Shown here piece by piece: positions 8,533 to 17,425 of a stretch of 64,000 bases of DNA (positions within the stretch are counted from its first letter, which is position 1; the number at the start of each line of letters is the position of its first letter). Source of the DNA: Fluviibacter phosphoraccumulans (GTDB taxonomy: Bacteria; Pseudomonadota; Gammaproteobacteria; Burkholderiales; Rhodocyclaceae); the NCBI RefSeq assembly GCF_016110345.1, contig NZ_AP019011.1, forward strand, positions 2,108,001-2,172,000, written 5' to 3'. Both the position numbers and the translations under genes were made by a program. Below the pieces are notes generated by a model that was not told the origin of the DNA, did not search any database, and saw only the letters and a program-made list of their open reading frames with translations.

Positions 8533-9839
8533 CCGCAGCGAGTTCCGATAAAAAACCCAGTGTGTGGCGCGCTCTCTGGACGCGCCACATGGCTATTTGC
8601 GTCCTGATCGGTTTTGCGTCGGGGTTGCCGCTCTATCTGTTGTTGAATCTGGTGCCGGCCTGGTTGCGTTCCAGTGGTGTGAATCTCAAGACCATTGGTC
8701 TCTTTGCACTCATTCAATTTCCCTACACCTGGAAATTTATCTGGGCACCATTACTGGATCGTTATGGCCTCAACTTTTTAAAGTTAGGCCGCCGCCGAGG
8801 CTGGATGCTGATCACTCAGTTGGGGTTGGTCGGGGCTATTGGCGCTTTGGGTGGTTTTGATCCACACACTGAGATCAGCACGATTATGTTGATCGCTGCC
8901 CTGGTGGCGGTGTTTTCAGCCACGCAGGACATTGCGCTGGATGCGTTTCGTCGTGAGCTGCTCTCTGATGAAGAGCTGGGCCTGGGTAACTCGGTCTTTG
9001 TAAACGCTTACCGTGTCGCCGGGCTGGTCCCAGGTTCGGTGTCGCTGATCCTGGCGGATCATTTGCCCTGGGATCAGGTGTTCTGGATTACGGCGGCTTT
9101 TATGGTGCCCGGCGTGCTGGCTACTTTCTGGGTGCGCGAACCACAGGGCGACGACCTGGCGCCGCGCACACTGAAGCAAGCCATTGTTGAACCCTTTAAC
9201 GAATTCATGGCGCGTGCCGGCTGGCAAAGTGCGCTCACGGTGCTGGCGTTTATTTTCTGCTACAAGCTCGGTGACTCACTCTGTACCGCGCTGGCGACCC
9301 CCTTCTATCTGGATATGGGCTACGCCAAGAGCGATATCGGACTGGTAGCAAAAAATGCCGGCCTATGGCCCGCCGTGATTGGTGGTCTGCTCGGTGGTTT
9401 GTGGATGGTGAAGCTGGGTATCAACCGGGCGCTCTGGCTGTTTGGTGTGGTGCAGGTGGTGTCTATTTTCGGTTTTGCCTGGCTGGCTTCTGCGGGACCA
9501 CAAAGTGCGATTGGACCTTCAGAATTAGCGAGCCTGGCTTTGGTGATAGGCTTTGAAGCTCTGGGTGTGGGTCTAGGCACCGCTGCCTTTGTGGCGTTTA
9601 TTGCCCGCTCAACCAATCGTGCCTATACCGCTACGCAATTTGCGTTGTTTACCAGTCTGGCAGCCGTGCCGCGCACCTTGGTTAATGCCTCGGCGGGTTG
9701 GCTGGTCGAGCAGATGGGTTGGTATGGCTTCTTCTGGTTATGTGCATTCCTGGCGATTCCGGGCATGTTACTGCTGGTCAAGGTGGCACCATGGTCTGGC
9801 GATGATCGAGGTACAGCGAGTGAGGTACGTACGGCATGA
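8529..9839 (+). CDS. ampG: AmpG-like muropeptide permease (MFS)
   Basis: A 436-residue inner-membrane protein of the major facilitator superfamily with about twelve hydrophobic helices. Family features are GFASGLPLYLLLNLVPAWL at the first helix, FPYTWKFIWAPLLDR after the second and SATQDIALDAFRRELL in the fourth-helix region. AmpG imports anhydro-muropeptides for cell-wall recycling. The start is GTG, overlapping the metW stop, and the next gene overlaps its end by four bases. The substrate is inferred from the family; no ampC or ampD is nearby. Confidence 0.85.
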   Translation: MTAASSDKKPSVWRALWTRHMAICVLIGFASGLPLYLLLNLVPAWLRSSGVNLKTIGLFALIQFPYTWKFIWAPLLDRYGLNFLKLGRRRGWMLITQLGLVGAIGALGGFDPHTEISTIMLIAALVAVFSATQDIALDAFRRELLSDEELGLGNSVFVNAYRVAGLVPGSVSLILADHLPWDQVFWITAAFMVPGVLATFWVREPQGDDLAPRTLKQAIVEPFNEFMARAGWQSALTVLAFIFCYKLGDSLCTALATPFYLDMGYAKSDIGLVAKNAGLWPAVIGGLLGGLWMVKLGINRALWLFGVVQVVSIFGFAWLASAGPQSAIGPSELASLALVIGFEALGVGLGTAAFVAFIARSTNRAYTATQFALFTSLAAVPRTLVNASAGWLVEQMGWYGFFWLCAFLAIPGMLLLVKVAPWSGDDRGTASEVRTA

Positions 9840-10573
9840 GTGCACGCGCACTGATTACGGCGGCCGCAACACTTTCTGCGCAGCTTGATGGCTTGTCGTT
9901 TTCTGCACCGGTCACGCATGTTTATAACCCGCTGGATTATGCGGGCGCGGCACATGCGCAATATCTGACTCAGTGGGGTGGGCAACCGCAACCTCGCCGC
10001 GTCATCTTCCTCGGCATGAATCCGGGACCGTTCGGTATGGTGCAGATCGGTGTGCCCTTTGGTGAAGTCAGTATGGTGCACGACTGGTTGCGCATTGACG
10101 CCCCGATTCGTCAGCCTTTGGACATGAACCCCAAACGGCCGATTGAAGGCTGGGCGTGTACACGATCAGAAGTCAGCGGGCGACGTTTGTGGGGCTTGTT
10201 CCGCGAGCGTTTCGGGACGCCGGAAGCCTTTTTTGCGGAACACTTTGTTGCCAACTACTGTCCGCTGGCGTTTTTTGATAACGCACGTAATGTGACACCG
10301 GACAAACTGCCCGCCGTAGAAATGGCACCGGTGGTGGCTGCTTGTGATGAACACTTGCGCCTGCTGGTGCAGACCATGCAGCCGGAATGGGTGGTCGGTG
10401 TGGGGGCTTATGCCCAGGCACAGGCAGTGCGCGCATTGGCCTCAAGCCAGCACTTACCAAAGATCGGACGCGTACTGCATCCGAGCCCTGCCTCACCAGC
10501 GGCTAACCGCGGCTGGGCAGAAGCGGCAACACGCCAAATGATTGAACAGGAAATTTGGGACGCAGCGTCTTAA
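9836..10573 (+). CDS. SMUG-type uracil-DNA glycosylase
   Basis: It is expected to remove uracil and oxidised pyrimidines from DNA. The 245-residue product shows the family 3 glycosylase signature at residues 60-68 (GMNPGPFGM) followed by VPFGEV, and the C-terminal HPSPASPAANRGW segment that grips the minor groove. It begins within the ampG stop (ATGA). The stop codon overlaps that of yqjK on the other strand by four bases, so no terminator space exists between the two convergent units. Confidence 0.9.
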   Translation: MSARALITAAATLSAQLDGLSFSAPVTHVYNPLDYAGAAHAQYLTQWGGQPQPRRVIFLGMNPGPFGMVQIGVPFGEVSMVHDWLRIDAPIRQPLDMNPKRPIEGWACTRSEVSGRRLWGLFRERFGTPEAFFAEHFVANYCPLAFFDNARNVTPDKLPAVEMAPVVAACDEHLRLLVQTMQPEWVVGVGAYAQAQAVRALASSQHLPKIGRVLHPSPASPAANRGWAEAATRQMIEQEIWDAAS

Positions 10574-10875
10574 GCCAGCAAAGCGCCAAGCTTTTGACGT
10601 ACAAAGCGTAAGCTGCGCCAGCCGATCAAGCCATTGCGGGCCAGCTTGAGCATGCCCTTAGGACGCCACACGACCAAAATGAAAAGACCCAGGCCCACTG
10701 CCAGCGGGTTTTCCGAGATCCACTGACGGGTGCGCTCGGCGCCAGCCACCACCTGATCTGCGGTATTGAGGGCATCTGCCAGCGGGGCGCAACACGTGCC
10801 TAACGCCACCCGTTGCTGGCTAATGCGTTCCAGCAGGCGTCCACGCTGGATGGCGCGTTCATTCAGTGCTGACAT
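10570..10875 (-). CDS. yqjK: YqjK-like small membrane-associated protein
   Basis: A 101-residue protein with a basic N-terminus (MSALNERAIQRGRLLERI), a central amphipathic part and a hydrophobic segment NPLAVGLGLFILVVW, then a basic tail. It is the third gene of a yqjD-yqjE-yqjK set, which is why the YqjK name applies; the family has no known biochemical activity. An ATG six bases upstream (10881) is equally possible. The start lies inside the 3' end of yqjE, suggesting coupled translation. Confidence 0.75.
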   Translation of the reverse strand: MSALNERAIQRGRLLERISQQRVALGTCCAPLADALNTADQVVAGAERTRQWISENPLAVGLGLFILVVWRPKGMLKLARNGLIGWRSLRFVRQKLGALLA

Positions 10876-11245
10876 GGGCATCTAATGCGGGTGGTCTCAG
10901 TGCCGCGCGATCTGTTTGCAGGGCCTGCAAACTATCGGAGAAAATATTGGCACCGGCTTGCGCATGTTTACTGGCGCGCCAGATAGCGATCATGGCCATG
11001 AGTGCGAACAAGGCCGCTGCACCGCCAAGGATGACCAAGCGCTGTTCCCAATAGGCAAGCACTAGCCAAGCCAGCAGCGTAACCACCGTGACTCCGGAGA
11101 AAAATACAGCCACCGCCGTAAAGGCAAAGAGCGCGACCAAGTGATCGCGCGCATCCGCCAACTCAAGCCCCAACAACTCGAGGCGGGTTTGCACCACCCC
11201 GAGTAACTGGCGAACCTGATCACGAGCGGCATCGAGCAGTTTCAT
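10859..11245 (-). CDS. yqjE: YqjE, phage-holin-like family III membrane protein
   Basis: A 128-residue protein with an N-terminal helix (VRQLLGVVQTRLELLGLEL), two adjacent membrane segments (residues about 38-60 and 70-90) and a polar tail. This is the layout of the YqjE family. It lies between the ElaB/YqjD gene and yqjK. In enterobacteria the yqjCDEK group is stress and stationary-phase linked; whether that holds here is not shown by the sequence. Confidence 0.85.
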   Translation of the reverse strand: MKLLDAARDQVRQLLGVVQTRLELLGLELADARDHLVALFAFTAVAVFFSGVTVVTLLAWLVLAYWEQRLVILGGAAALFALMAMIAIWRASKHAQAGANIFSDSLQALQTDRAALRPPALDAHVSTE

Positions 11246-11263
11246 GAAGCGCTCGACAACGGA

Positions 11264-11572
11264 TTAGCGACGGCCGATCAGCACACCAAGTGCCAGACCC
11301 AGCGCAGCGGCAATGCCTACGGCCTTCCACGGTTCGGCGTGTACAAAATCATCGGTTGCATGGGCAGCGGCCTTGGCTTTTTCGGTCGCAAAAGCCTGTG
11401 CATCGGCCAGTGCTACTTTGGCACCTTGCAGGCGTTGTTCCAGGCGTGTACGCAATTCGGCGACTTTTTCACCCGCTTGGCCGGCGGTGGCACGCAGCAA
11501 CTCTTCAGTATCAGCAACAACCAGTTTGAGATCAGCAACAAGTTTTTCTTTTGAGGCAACGGTATTCGACAT
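11264..11572 (-). CDS. yqjD: YqjD/ElaB family ribosome-associated membrane protein (DUF883)
   Basis: The 102-residue product has a long charged helix, rich in Glu, Lys and Ala, and a C-terminal membrane helix ending GLALGVLIGRR, the hallmark of DUF883. In E. coli these tail-anchored proteins bind ribosomes and hold them at the membrane in stationary phase. A GGGA ribosome binding site lies about six bases before the ATG. A perfect 7-bp inverted repeat (TCTGCAT, one base, ATGCAGA) near 11610 lies in its upstream region and could be an operator. Confidence 0.9.
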   Translation of the reverse strand: MSNTVASKEKLVADLKLVVADTEELLRATAGQAGEKVAELRTRLEQRLQGAKVALADAQAFATEKAKAAAHATDDFVHAEPWKAVGIAAALGLALGVLIGRR

Positions 11573-11658
11573 GGTAGTCCCTTTGTTTTTATTGCAAATA
11601 GTTCTGCATGATGCAGACGCACATTAAGCCTACGCCTAAGCCGGCGCCATTGCAATCG

Positions 11659-12444
11659 TCAAAGCGTTAAGTCGTAATCGATAATCAGCGGGGCATGATC
11701 GGAGAACTTCTGATCTTTGTAGACTGCGGCACTACGCGCCAGACTAGCAACACCCGGCGTGGCGATCTGGTAATCGATACGCCAACCCACGTTATTGGCA
11801 TAAGCCTGTCCGCGATTGCTCCACCACGTGTAGCAATCAGCGGTGGTGTCCGGGTGCACGGCACGGTAGACATCAACCCAGCCGAGCTCATCGATTAGGC
11901 GTGTCATCCACGCGCGCTCTTCGGGCAGAAAGCCGGAGTTCTTCTGGTTTGATTTCCAGTTTTTGAGATCCTGCTCTTTGTGCGCAATGTTCCAATCACC
12001 ACAGATGATCACTTCGCGGCCGGAGGCTTTAAGGGCAGCCATGCGGGGCAGAAATTCATCCATGAAATGGAATTTGGCTGTTTGACGTTCAGGAGAGCTG
12101 GAACCAGAAGGCAGATACAGTGAAACCACAGTGACTTTGCCTAGATCCAGTTCCAGGTAACGGCCTTCGGCATCAAAATCGGGGTGGCCAATGCCCTGGA
12201 TAATTTGCTTCGGGGTATGAGGCGTCCAGATGCCGACGCCGCTGTAACCCGGTCTTTCGGCCAGGTGCCAGTAGCCGGTCAGTCCACAGGGGTTTTCCAT
12301 GGTGCCGTCTTTGGCCATGTCTTTGAGGGTGGCCCGGACTTCCTGGCTACAGACAGCGTCCGCTTGCTGGGTCGCGAGCCATTCGGCGAAGCCTTTTTTC
12401 CAGGCGGAGCGGATGCCATTAAGGTTGGCAGAAATAATGCGCAT
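11659..12444 (-). CDS. xthA: Exodeoxyribonuclease III
   Basis: An abasic-site endonuclease and 3' exonuclease of base-excision repair. The 261-residue protein has the metal ligand Glu35 in SQEVRATL, then GYSGVGIWT, the catalytic CGDWNIAHKEQDLKN segment, DYQIATPGV and the terminal SDHAPLIIDYDL, all in the expected order. It is transcribed away from garR. Together with the SMUG-type glycosylase two operons earlier it would complete the first two steps of uracil repair, though the genes are not in one operon. Confidence 0.95.
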   Translation of the reverse strand: MRIISANLNGIRSAWKKGFAEWLATQQADAVCSQEVRATLKDMAKDGTMENPCGLTGYWHLAERPGYSGVGIWTPHTPKQIIQGIGHPDFDAEGRYLELDLGKVTVVSLYLPSGSSSPERQTAKFHFMDEFLPRMAALKASGREVIICGDWNIAHKEQDLKNWKSNQKNSGFLPEERAWMTRLIDELGWVDVYRAVHPDTTADCYTWWSNRGQAYANNVGWRIDYQIATPGVASLARSAAVYKDQKFSDHAPLIIDYDLTL

Positions 12445-12579
12445 GTTCAGTCGATAACAGTCTGTGAGAAACTTGAGGGTATTATCCTTGAAGTTATCCC
12501 CTGGTAGGCATCGGGATCGCGAACAAGTTCATCCGTTATGACACACCTCGTAGACGGGGTGCCCGATTCAGGAGTTGCT

Positions 12580-13458
12580 ATGCGCGTTGGTTTCGTTGGT
12601 TTGGGGATCATGGGTCGCCCGATGGCACTCAACCTGCTCAAGGCCGGGCATGAAGTGACTGTGTGGGCGCGCCGTCAAGCATCGATGGCGCCGTTGATCG
12701 ACGCGGGTGCCCAGGGTGCGGACAGCCCGGCAGCGGTGGCGTCAGTCGCTGAGGTAGTGTTCTCTATGGTGGCCGATGCGCCGGATGTGCGCGCAGTACT
12801 GCTCGGTAGCCAGGGTGTCGTGCAGAGTAAGCGCCCCGGTCTGGTCGCGGTGGATATGAGTACGATCCCACCGGCTGCGGCGAAAAGCATCGGTGCTGAT
12901 TTGGCCGCGCAGGGTGTGACGTTTCTGGATGCACCGGTATCTGGCGGCGAAGTGGGCGCAATTGCCGGCACGCTGTCGATAATGGTCGGTGGCGACCAGG
13001 CGGCTTTTGACAAAGTGCAGCCGCTATTCGCCTGCATGGGTAAGAACGTGGTTTACATCGGCGAAACGGGGGCTGGTCAGGTAGCCAAGGCGGCTAATCA
13101 GATCCTGACTGGGGTCGGCGTGCTGGCCGTGGCAGAAGCCATGGCCTTTGCCAAGAAAAATGGTACCGATCCGGCCAAAGTACGTGAGGCCCTGCTCGGC
13201 GGTTTCGCGGGCTCCAAGATTCTCGAGAACCACGGTCAGCGCATGATTGACCGTAACTTCAAACCGGGTTTCAAGAGTTGGATGCATGAGAAGGATATGA
13301 ACATCGTCATGCAAACGGCCCATGATTTAGGTCTTTACCTGCCAGCGTCGGCGGCAACCGCGCAGATGTACAAGGCGATGGTGGGCTCCGGCCTCGGTGA
13401 AGAAGACTCTATTGCCGTGCTCAAGTTGCTTGAGCAGTTGTCGGGCCAGGCGGGCTGA
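12580..13458 (+). CDS. garR: 2-hydroxy-3-oxopropionate (tartronate semialdehyde) reductase
   Basis: It reduces tartronate semialdehyde to D-glycerate in glyoxylate use. The 292-residue protein starts with the NAD(P)-binding GLGIMGRPMALNLL, carries the substrate segment DAPVSGGEVGAIAGTLSIM and the catalytic Lys170 in GAGQVAKAANQ, all standard for the beta-hydroxyacid dehydrogenase family. The start is set by CAGGAG about five bases before this ATG; a longer frame from 12538 lacks support. Glyoxylate carboligase (gcl) and hyi, its usual partners, are not adjacent. A LysR gene follows after 19 bases. Confidence 0.9.
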   Translation: MRVGFVGLGIMGRPMALNLLKAGHEVTVWARRQASMAPLIDAGAQGADSPAAVASVAEVVFSMVADAPDVRAVLLGSQGVVQSKRPGLVAVDMSTIPPAAAKSIGADLAAQGVTFLDAPVSGGEVGAIAGTLSIMVGGDQAAFDKVQPLFACMGKNVVYIGETGAGQVAKAANQILTGVGVLAVAEAMAFAKKNGTDPAKVREALLGGFAGSKILENHGQRMIDRNFKPGFKSWMHEKDMNIVMQTAHDLGLYLPASAATAQMYKAMVGSGLGEEDSIAVLKLLEQLSGQAG

Positions 13459-13477
13459 GCCCCGTTGAGAGATCAGC

Positions 13478-14368
13478 ATGATTCCTAGAGTTCCTAATAT
13501 CCAAGGGCTGCTGGCGTTTGAGGCGCTGGCTCGTCATAGGAATGTGACGCAGGTGGCGGAAGAGTTGCACATTACGCCTAGCGCCATCAGCCATCGTATT
13601 CGGCAGATTGAGACGCAGCTTAAGTTTAAGCTGTTCGTGCGCAAAGATTTCAGCCTGACGCCCGAGGGCGAGGCTTATCTCAAACGCGTTCGCGAAGCGT
13701 TGGCCATTTTGCAGGTGGCAGAACCGTTGGGGCCACAGAGCGCACGCACATTACTGCGCATTGCCGTCACGCCGACCTTTTCCCGGCAGGTGCTGATGCC
13801 GCGTCTGCCTTTGTTTCGCTATGCCTATCCGGAAATTGATCTGGTGCTGCAGGTATCCATTCCCTTGTTTAATGTGGTGTCTCAGGAGACCGATCTGGAG
13901 GTGCGCTTTGGTGTGGGCCCTTTTGCTGATCGGGAATCGGTGCATTTGCTGTCTGATCATGCGACACCGGTGTGTAGCCCCAATTACCTGAATGAAGTGG
14001 GCAGTCTCGGCGGCTTCGACAATGAAGAACAGGTGGCCCGTGCGTTGATGATCCACAGTGAACTCGAGCCTTGGGAAACCTGGTTTGATAGCTGTCATCT
14101 GGATAAGAAACGGCTGCAGACGATGGCCAAGTTTAACGACCTCGGTATGCTTTACGATGCGTCGGCTGCGGGACTTGGAGTGTGTCTGGCACGCACCACA
14201 CTAGGCTCGGCCTGGCTGGATACCGGGCGACTGGTACGACTGTCGGAGCGGACGGTGGCGGCGCCGAATCATCATTACCTCTGCTGGAAGCCGGGGGTAT
14301 CTGAACGTTGGGAATGTGCCGCCTTTATCGAATGGCTGGTCGATACCTTAGGACAGACAGCTGAATAA
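13478..14368 (+). CDS. LysR-type transcriptional regulator, GcvA-like
   Basis: A 296-residue regulator with an N-terminal winged helix-turn-helix (residues 1-65, LHITPSAISHRIRQIE) and a C-terminal effector-binding half. The opening MIPRVPNIQGLLAFEALARH is typical of the GcvA subgroup. It sits between garR and ppc, and its own stop codon falls inside the palindrome of the ppc promoter. A matching palindrome lies before glcD, so it is the natural candidate regulator of both; this is inference. A GAGAG motif precedes the ATG. Confidence 0.9.
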   Translation: MIPRVPNIQGLLAFEALARHRNVTQVAEELHITPSAISHRIRQIETQLKFKLFVRKDFSLTPEGEAYLKRVREALAILQVAEPLGPQSARTLLRIAVTPTFSRQVLMPRLPLFRYAYPEIDLVLQVSIPLFNVVSQETDLEVRFGVGPFADRESVHLLSDHATPVCSPNYLNEVGSLGGFDNEEQVARALMIHSELEPWETWFDSCHLDKKRLQTMAKFNDLGMLYDASAAGLGVCLARTTLGSAWLDTGRLVRLSERTVAAPNHHYLCWKPGVSERWECAAFIEWLVDTLGQTAE

Positions 14369-14424
14369 TCCTCACGTGCGCCGTTAAAAGTTTTCATACG
14401 CTGTTTCCGGGGAGCCCCTATAAT
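14362..14424 (+). promoter_or_regulatory. ppc promoter with LysR-type activator sites
   Basis: TATAAT is at 14419-14424 with no good -35. The imperfect palindrome TGAATAATCCTCA is at 14362-14374, centred near -63 from the inferred start, and a second box TTTTCATA is at 14391-14398, near -35. The same three elements occur before glcD at the same distances (28 and 28/29 bases between element starts), which argues for a shared activator. Confidence 0.6.
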
Positions 14425-14465
14425 TTTCTTAAGCCAGTTCTTCAGAACCCCGAGGTACACGAAAC

Positions 14466-17270
14466 ATGGAAATGCGCCGTCAGAAGCAGGATGCCGAAAA
14501 ACCATTGGTCGAAGACATTCGTCTGCTGGGTCGTATTTTGGGCGATGTGATCCGGATTCACGAGGGCGAAGCCGTCTACGAGCGCGTGGAAGCGATTCGT
14601 AAATTATCCGTCGCCTTCCGGCGCGATGCCAACCAGTTGGCGGGTCGTAATCTGAAGAAAGCCTTGAATGGACTGACCGACGAATTATCGGTCAGTGTGA
14701 TTCGTGCCTTCACCTATTTCAGTCACCTGGCTAACCTGGCCGAAGACCGCCATTACATTCGTCGGCGTGCCGTGTATGAGCGTGCCGGGCACTTGCAGCC
14801 CGGCAGCATTGGCGCCGCCATGCAAAAACTACGTACTGGCGGTAAAACACCGCGCCAGATTGCCCAGGTGCTGGCAGCGGCTTATGTGTCACCCGTCCTG
14901 ACGGCACACCCGACCGAGGTGCAGCGTAAAAGCATTCTGGATGTGGAGCGTGACATCGCGCAGCTGCTCACTGAACGCGATGCGATACGCGAAGCGCTGG
15001 GGAGCGCCAAGAGTAGGCAGGCCTTGCTGGATCGGCGATTGCATGACAATGAACAGCAACTGCGGGCGCGGGTCACGCTGCTTTGGCAGACGCGGTTGCT
15101 GCGTTTTAGCAAGCTGACGGTGATCGACGAAATTGAGAACGCGCTCAGCTATTACGACGCCACGTTCCTGGATCAGATCCCCAAGCTTTACGCGTCGCTG
15201 GAGGATGAGCTGACTGGTTGGCAAATCCCCAGCTTTTTCCGCATGGGACACTGGATCGGTGGGGATCGCGATGGCAATCCGAACGTAACCGCGCAGACGC
15301 TGGATTACGCCGCGCGTCGACAAAGCGAAGTGGCTTTGCGCCACTATCTGCAGGAGGTGCGTGCATTGGGGCGAGAGTTGTCGCAATCGTCCATGCTCAC
15401 AGAATTTACACCTGAGCTAAGGGCGCTGGCCGAGGCTTCGGGTGATCAGAGCGAACACCGGCGTGATGAGTTTTATCGTAGGGCGTTTATTGGAATACAG
15501 GCACGGCTATCGGCCACGCTTAAAAAGTTGGGTGCAGGCGTGCTGGATGGCGTCGAGTTATCCGCGGGTGGCAATGGCTACGCAAGCGCGGAAGCCTTCA
15601 TTGAAGAGCTACGTATTGTCGAGGCGTGTTTGCACAGCCAGGGTGTTGGGAGTTTGGCCACACAGCGATTGCAACCCCTGATGCGCGCTGCGTCTGTATT
15701 CGGTTTCCATCTGGCAACGATTGATTTACGTCAAAGCTCTGATCAGCATGAGGCCGTGGTGGCTGAGTTGCTGTCGGCAGCGGGGATGTGCACCGACTAC
15801 AATCAACTCGATGAATCAGCACGCCGTGAGCTTTTGCTGCGTGCACTGAATGACGTGCGGCCGTTGCGCGTACCCGCCTACGATTACTCGCAGCATACGC
15901 GTGATGAACTGGCGATTTTTGCAACAGCTGATCGTGTCGTTAAACAGTACGGTGCTATGGCGATTCGTCATTACATCATCAGCCATACCGAAAGCGTTAG
16001 CGATCTGCTGGAGGTGCTGTTGTTGCTTAAAGAGGTTGGGTTGATGCGTGGCACACTGACGCATGATGCGGTGACTGATCTGATTGTTGTGCCCTTGTTT
16101 GAAACGATTGGCGATCTGCGCAACGCGGCGCCCATCATGCGTGAGTTTTATGCGCTGGAAGGTGTGGCAGCATTGGTGGCGCGTTCGGGTGCTGAGCAGG
16201 ACGTCATGCTTGGTTATAGTGATAGCAACAAAGACGGCGGCATTTTCACCAGTAATTGGGAGCTCTATCAGGCAGAGATTGAATTGGCGCAATGCTTCGA
16301 TAGGCTTGAAGAGACACGCGGCATTCGCTTGCGCATGTTTCATGGACGCGGTGGTACGGTGGGGCGTGGTGGTGGTCCGAGCTATGAGGCAATTCTGGCG
16401 CAACCTCCTGGTACGGTACGTGGACAAATTCGTCTGACCGAGCAGGGTGAGGTGATTGCTTCCAAGTACGCCAATCCGGAAATTGGTCGACGCAATCTGG
16501 AAACGCTGGTTGCGGCAACATTGGAAGCCACCATGCTGCAGCCGACCAAACCCGCGCCACGCGCATTTCTTGAGGTGTCAGCCGCACTGTCAGAAACAAG
16601 CACGGCAACTTACCGCAAACTGGTCTATGAGACACCCGGCTTTAGCGATTATTTTTTTGCCGCAACGCCGCTCAAAGAATTGGCGCAGCTCAACATCGGT
16701 TCGCGTCCTGCATCGCGCAAAGCGTTGCAGCAGATTGAAGATCTGCGCGCCATTCCGTGGAGTTTTAGTTGGGGTCAGTGTCGTTTAACGCTGCCGGGTT
16801 GGTATGGTTTTGGTTCGGCCGTGCGTGCTTTTCTTGAGCAGCAGCCTGCCCGTGAACGTAAAAGCCGGCTGGCGTTGCTGCAGCGTATGTACCGAGAATG
16901 GCCGTTTTTCCGCACCCTTTTGTCTAATATGGATATGGTGCTGGCCAAGAGCGATCTGGCCTTGGGCTCGCGCTATGCAGAGCTGGTTGAAGATCGTCGG
17001 CTGCGTAAAAAAATCTTTGGCCTTATCGAGTCTGAATGGCATCTGACGGCGGAAGCGCTGCACCAGATTACCGGCGAGAAGTCACGCCTGGCGGCTAATC
17101 CGGGGTTGGCGCGGTCGATGCGGCATCGTTTTCCGTATATTGATCCGTTGCATCACCTGCAGCTTGAATTGATCCGTCGTTATCGGCTGGGCCAGGCCGG
17201 CGAACGTGTGCAGCGTGGCATCCATCTCAGCATCAATGGTATTTCGGCAGCACTCAGAAATACCGGCTAA
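14466..17270 (+). CDS. ppc: Phosphoenolpyruvate carboxylase
   Basis: It carboxylates PEP to oxaloacetate, replenishing the citric acid cycle. The 934-residue length is normal. Catalytic segments are visible: His148 in TAHPTEVQRKS, the PEP-binding GYSDSNKDGGIFTSNW with its lysine, and FHGRGGTVGRGGGPS with the mobile-loop arginines. GAGGT lies about eight bases before the ATG; a second in-frame ATG follows two codons later. Its promoter shares elements with that of glcD, linking anaplerosis to glycolate oxidation. Confidence 0.96.
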   Translation: MEMRRQKQDAEKPLVEDIRLLGRILGDVIRIHEGEAVYERVEAIRKLSVAFRRDANQLAGRNLKKALNGLTDELSVSVIRAFTYFSHLANLAEDRHYIRRRAVYERAGHLQPGSIGAAMQKLRTGGKTPRQIAQVLAAAYVSPVLTAHPTEVQRKSILDVERDIAQLLTERDAIREALGSAKSRQALLDRRLHDNEQQLRARVTLLWQTRLLRFSKLTVIDEIENALSYYDATFLDQIPKLYASLEDELTGWQIPSFFRMGHWIGGDRDGNPNVTAQTLDYAARRQSEVALRHYLQEVRALGRELSQSSMLTEFTPELRALAEASGDQSEHRRDEFYRRAFIGIQARLSATLKKLGAGVLDGVELSAGGNGYASAEAFIEELRIVEACLHSQGVGSLATQRLQPLMRAASVFGFHLATIDLRQSSDQHEAVVAELLSAAGMCTDYNQLDESARRELLLRALNDVRPLRVPAYDYSQHTRDELAIFATADRVVKQYGAMAIRHYIISHTESVSDLLEVLLLLKEVGLMRGTLTHDAVTDLIVVPLFETIGDLRNAAPIMREFYALEGVAALVARSGAEQDVMLGYSDSNKDGGIFTSNWELYQAEIELAQCFDRLEETRGIRLRMFHGRGGTVGRGGGPSYEAILAQPPGTVRGQIRLTEQGEVIASKYANPEIGRRNLETLVAATLEATMLQPTKPAPRAFLEVSAALSETSTATYRKLVYETPGFSDYFFAATPLKELAQLNIGSRPASRKALQQIEDLRAIPWSFSWGQCRLTLPGWYGFGSAVRAFLEQQPARERKSRLALLQRMYREWPFFRTLLSNMDMVLAKSDLALGSRYAELVEDRRLRKKIFGLIESEWHLTAEALHQITGEKSRLAANPGLARSMRHRFPYIDPLHHLQLELIRRYRLGQAGERVQRGIHLSINGISAALRNTG

Positions 17271-17308
17271 ACCTTGATTGGATATCGATGGCGCTTTGCG
17301 TAGCAGCA

Positions 17309-17372
17309 TGAATAATACTCACGCTGAAGGGGAAAATTTTTCATATAAGAAGGCGGCACACCTTTCTATAAT
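17309..17372 (+). promoter_or_regulatory. glcDEF promoter with LysR-type activator sites
   Basis: TATAAT is at 17367-17372. The palindrome TGAATAATACTCA (10 of 13 positions symmetric) is at 17309-17321, centred near -64, and TTTTCATA is at 17338-17345. The match to the ppc promoter covers 13 of 14 bases in the GAATAATnCTCACG block and all of TTTTCATA, while the bases between differ, so it is not a simple recent duplication. Confidence 0.6.
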
Positions 17373-17425
17373 AATTCTTGCAGCGCCTTAGTCGGGGCGC
17401 ATAACAAGAAAATAAAGGGAGTGGC

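Noticed and set aside
10570..10573. Possible terminator between the SMUG-type glycosylase gene and yqjK
   Set aside because: The convergent stop codons overlap in TTAA and no hairpin with a T-tract lies near.
14362..17372. The matching ppc and glcD promoters as a recent DNA duplication or mobile repeat
   Set aside because: Only the three boxes match; the intervening bases are unrelated, which fits selection on binding sites and not copying of a segment.
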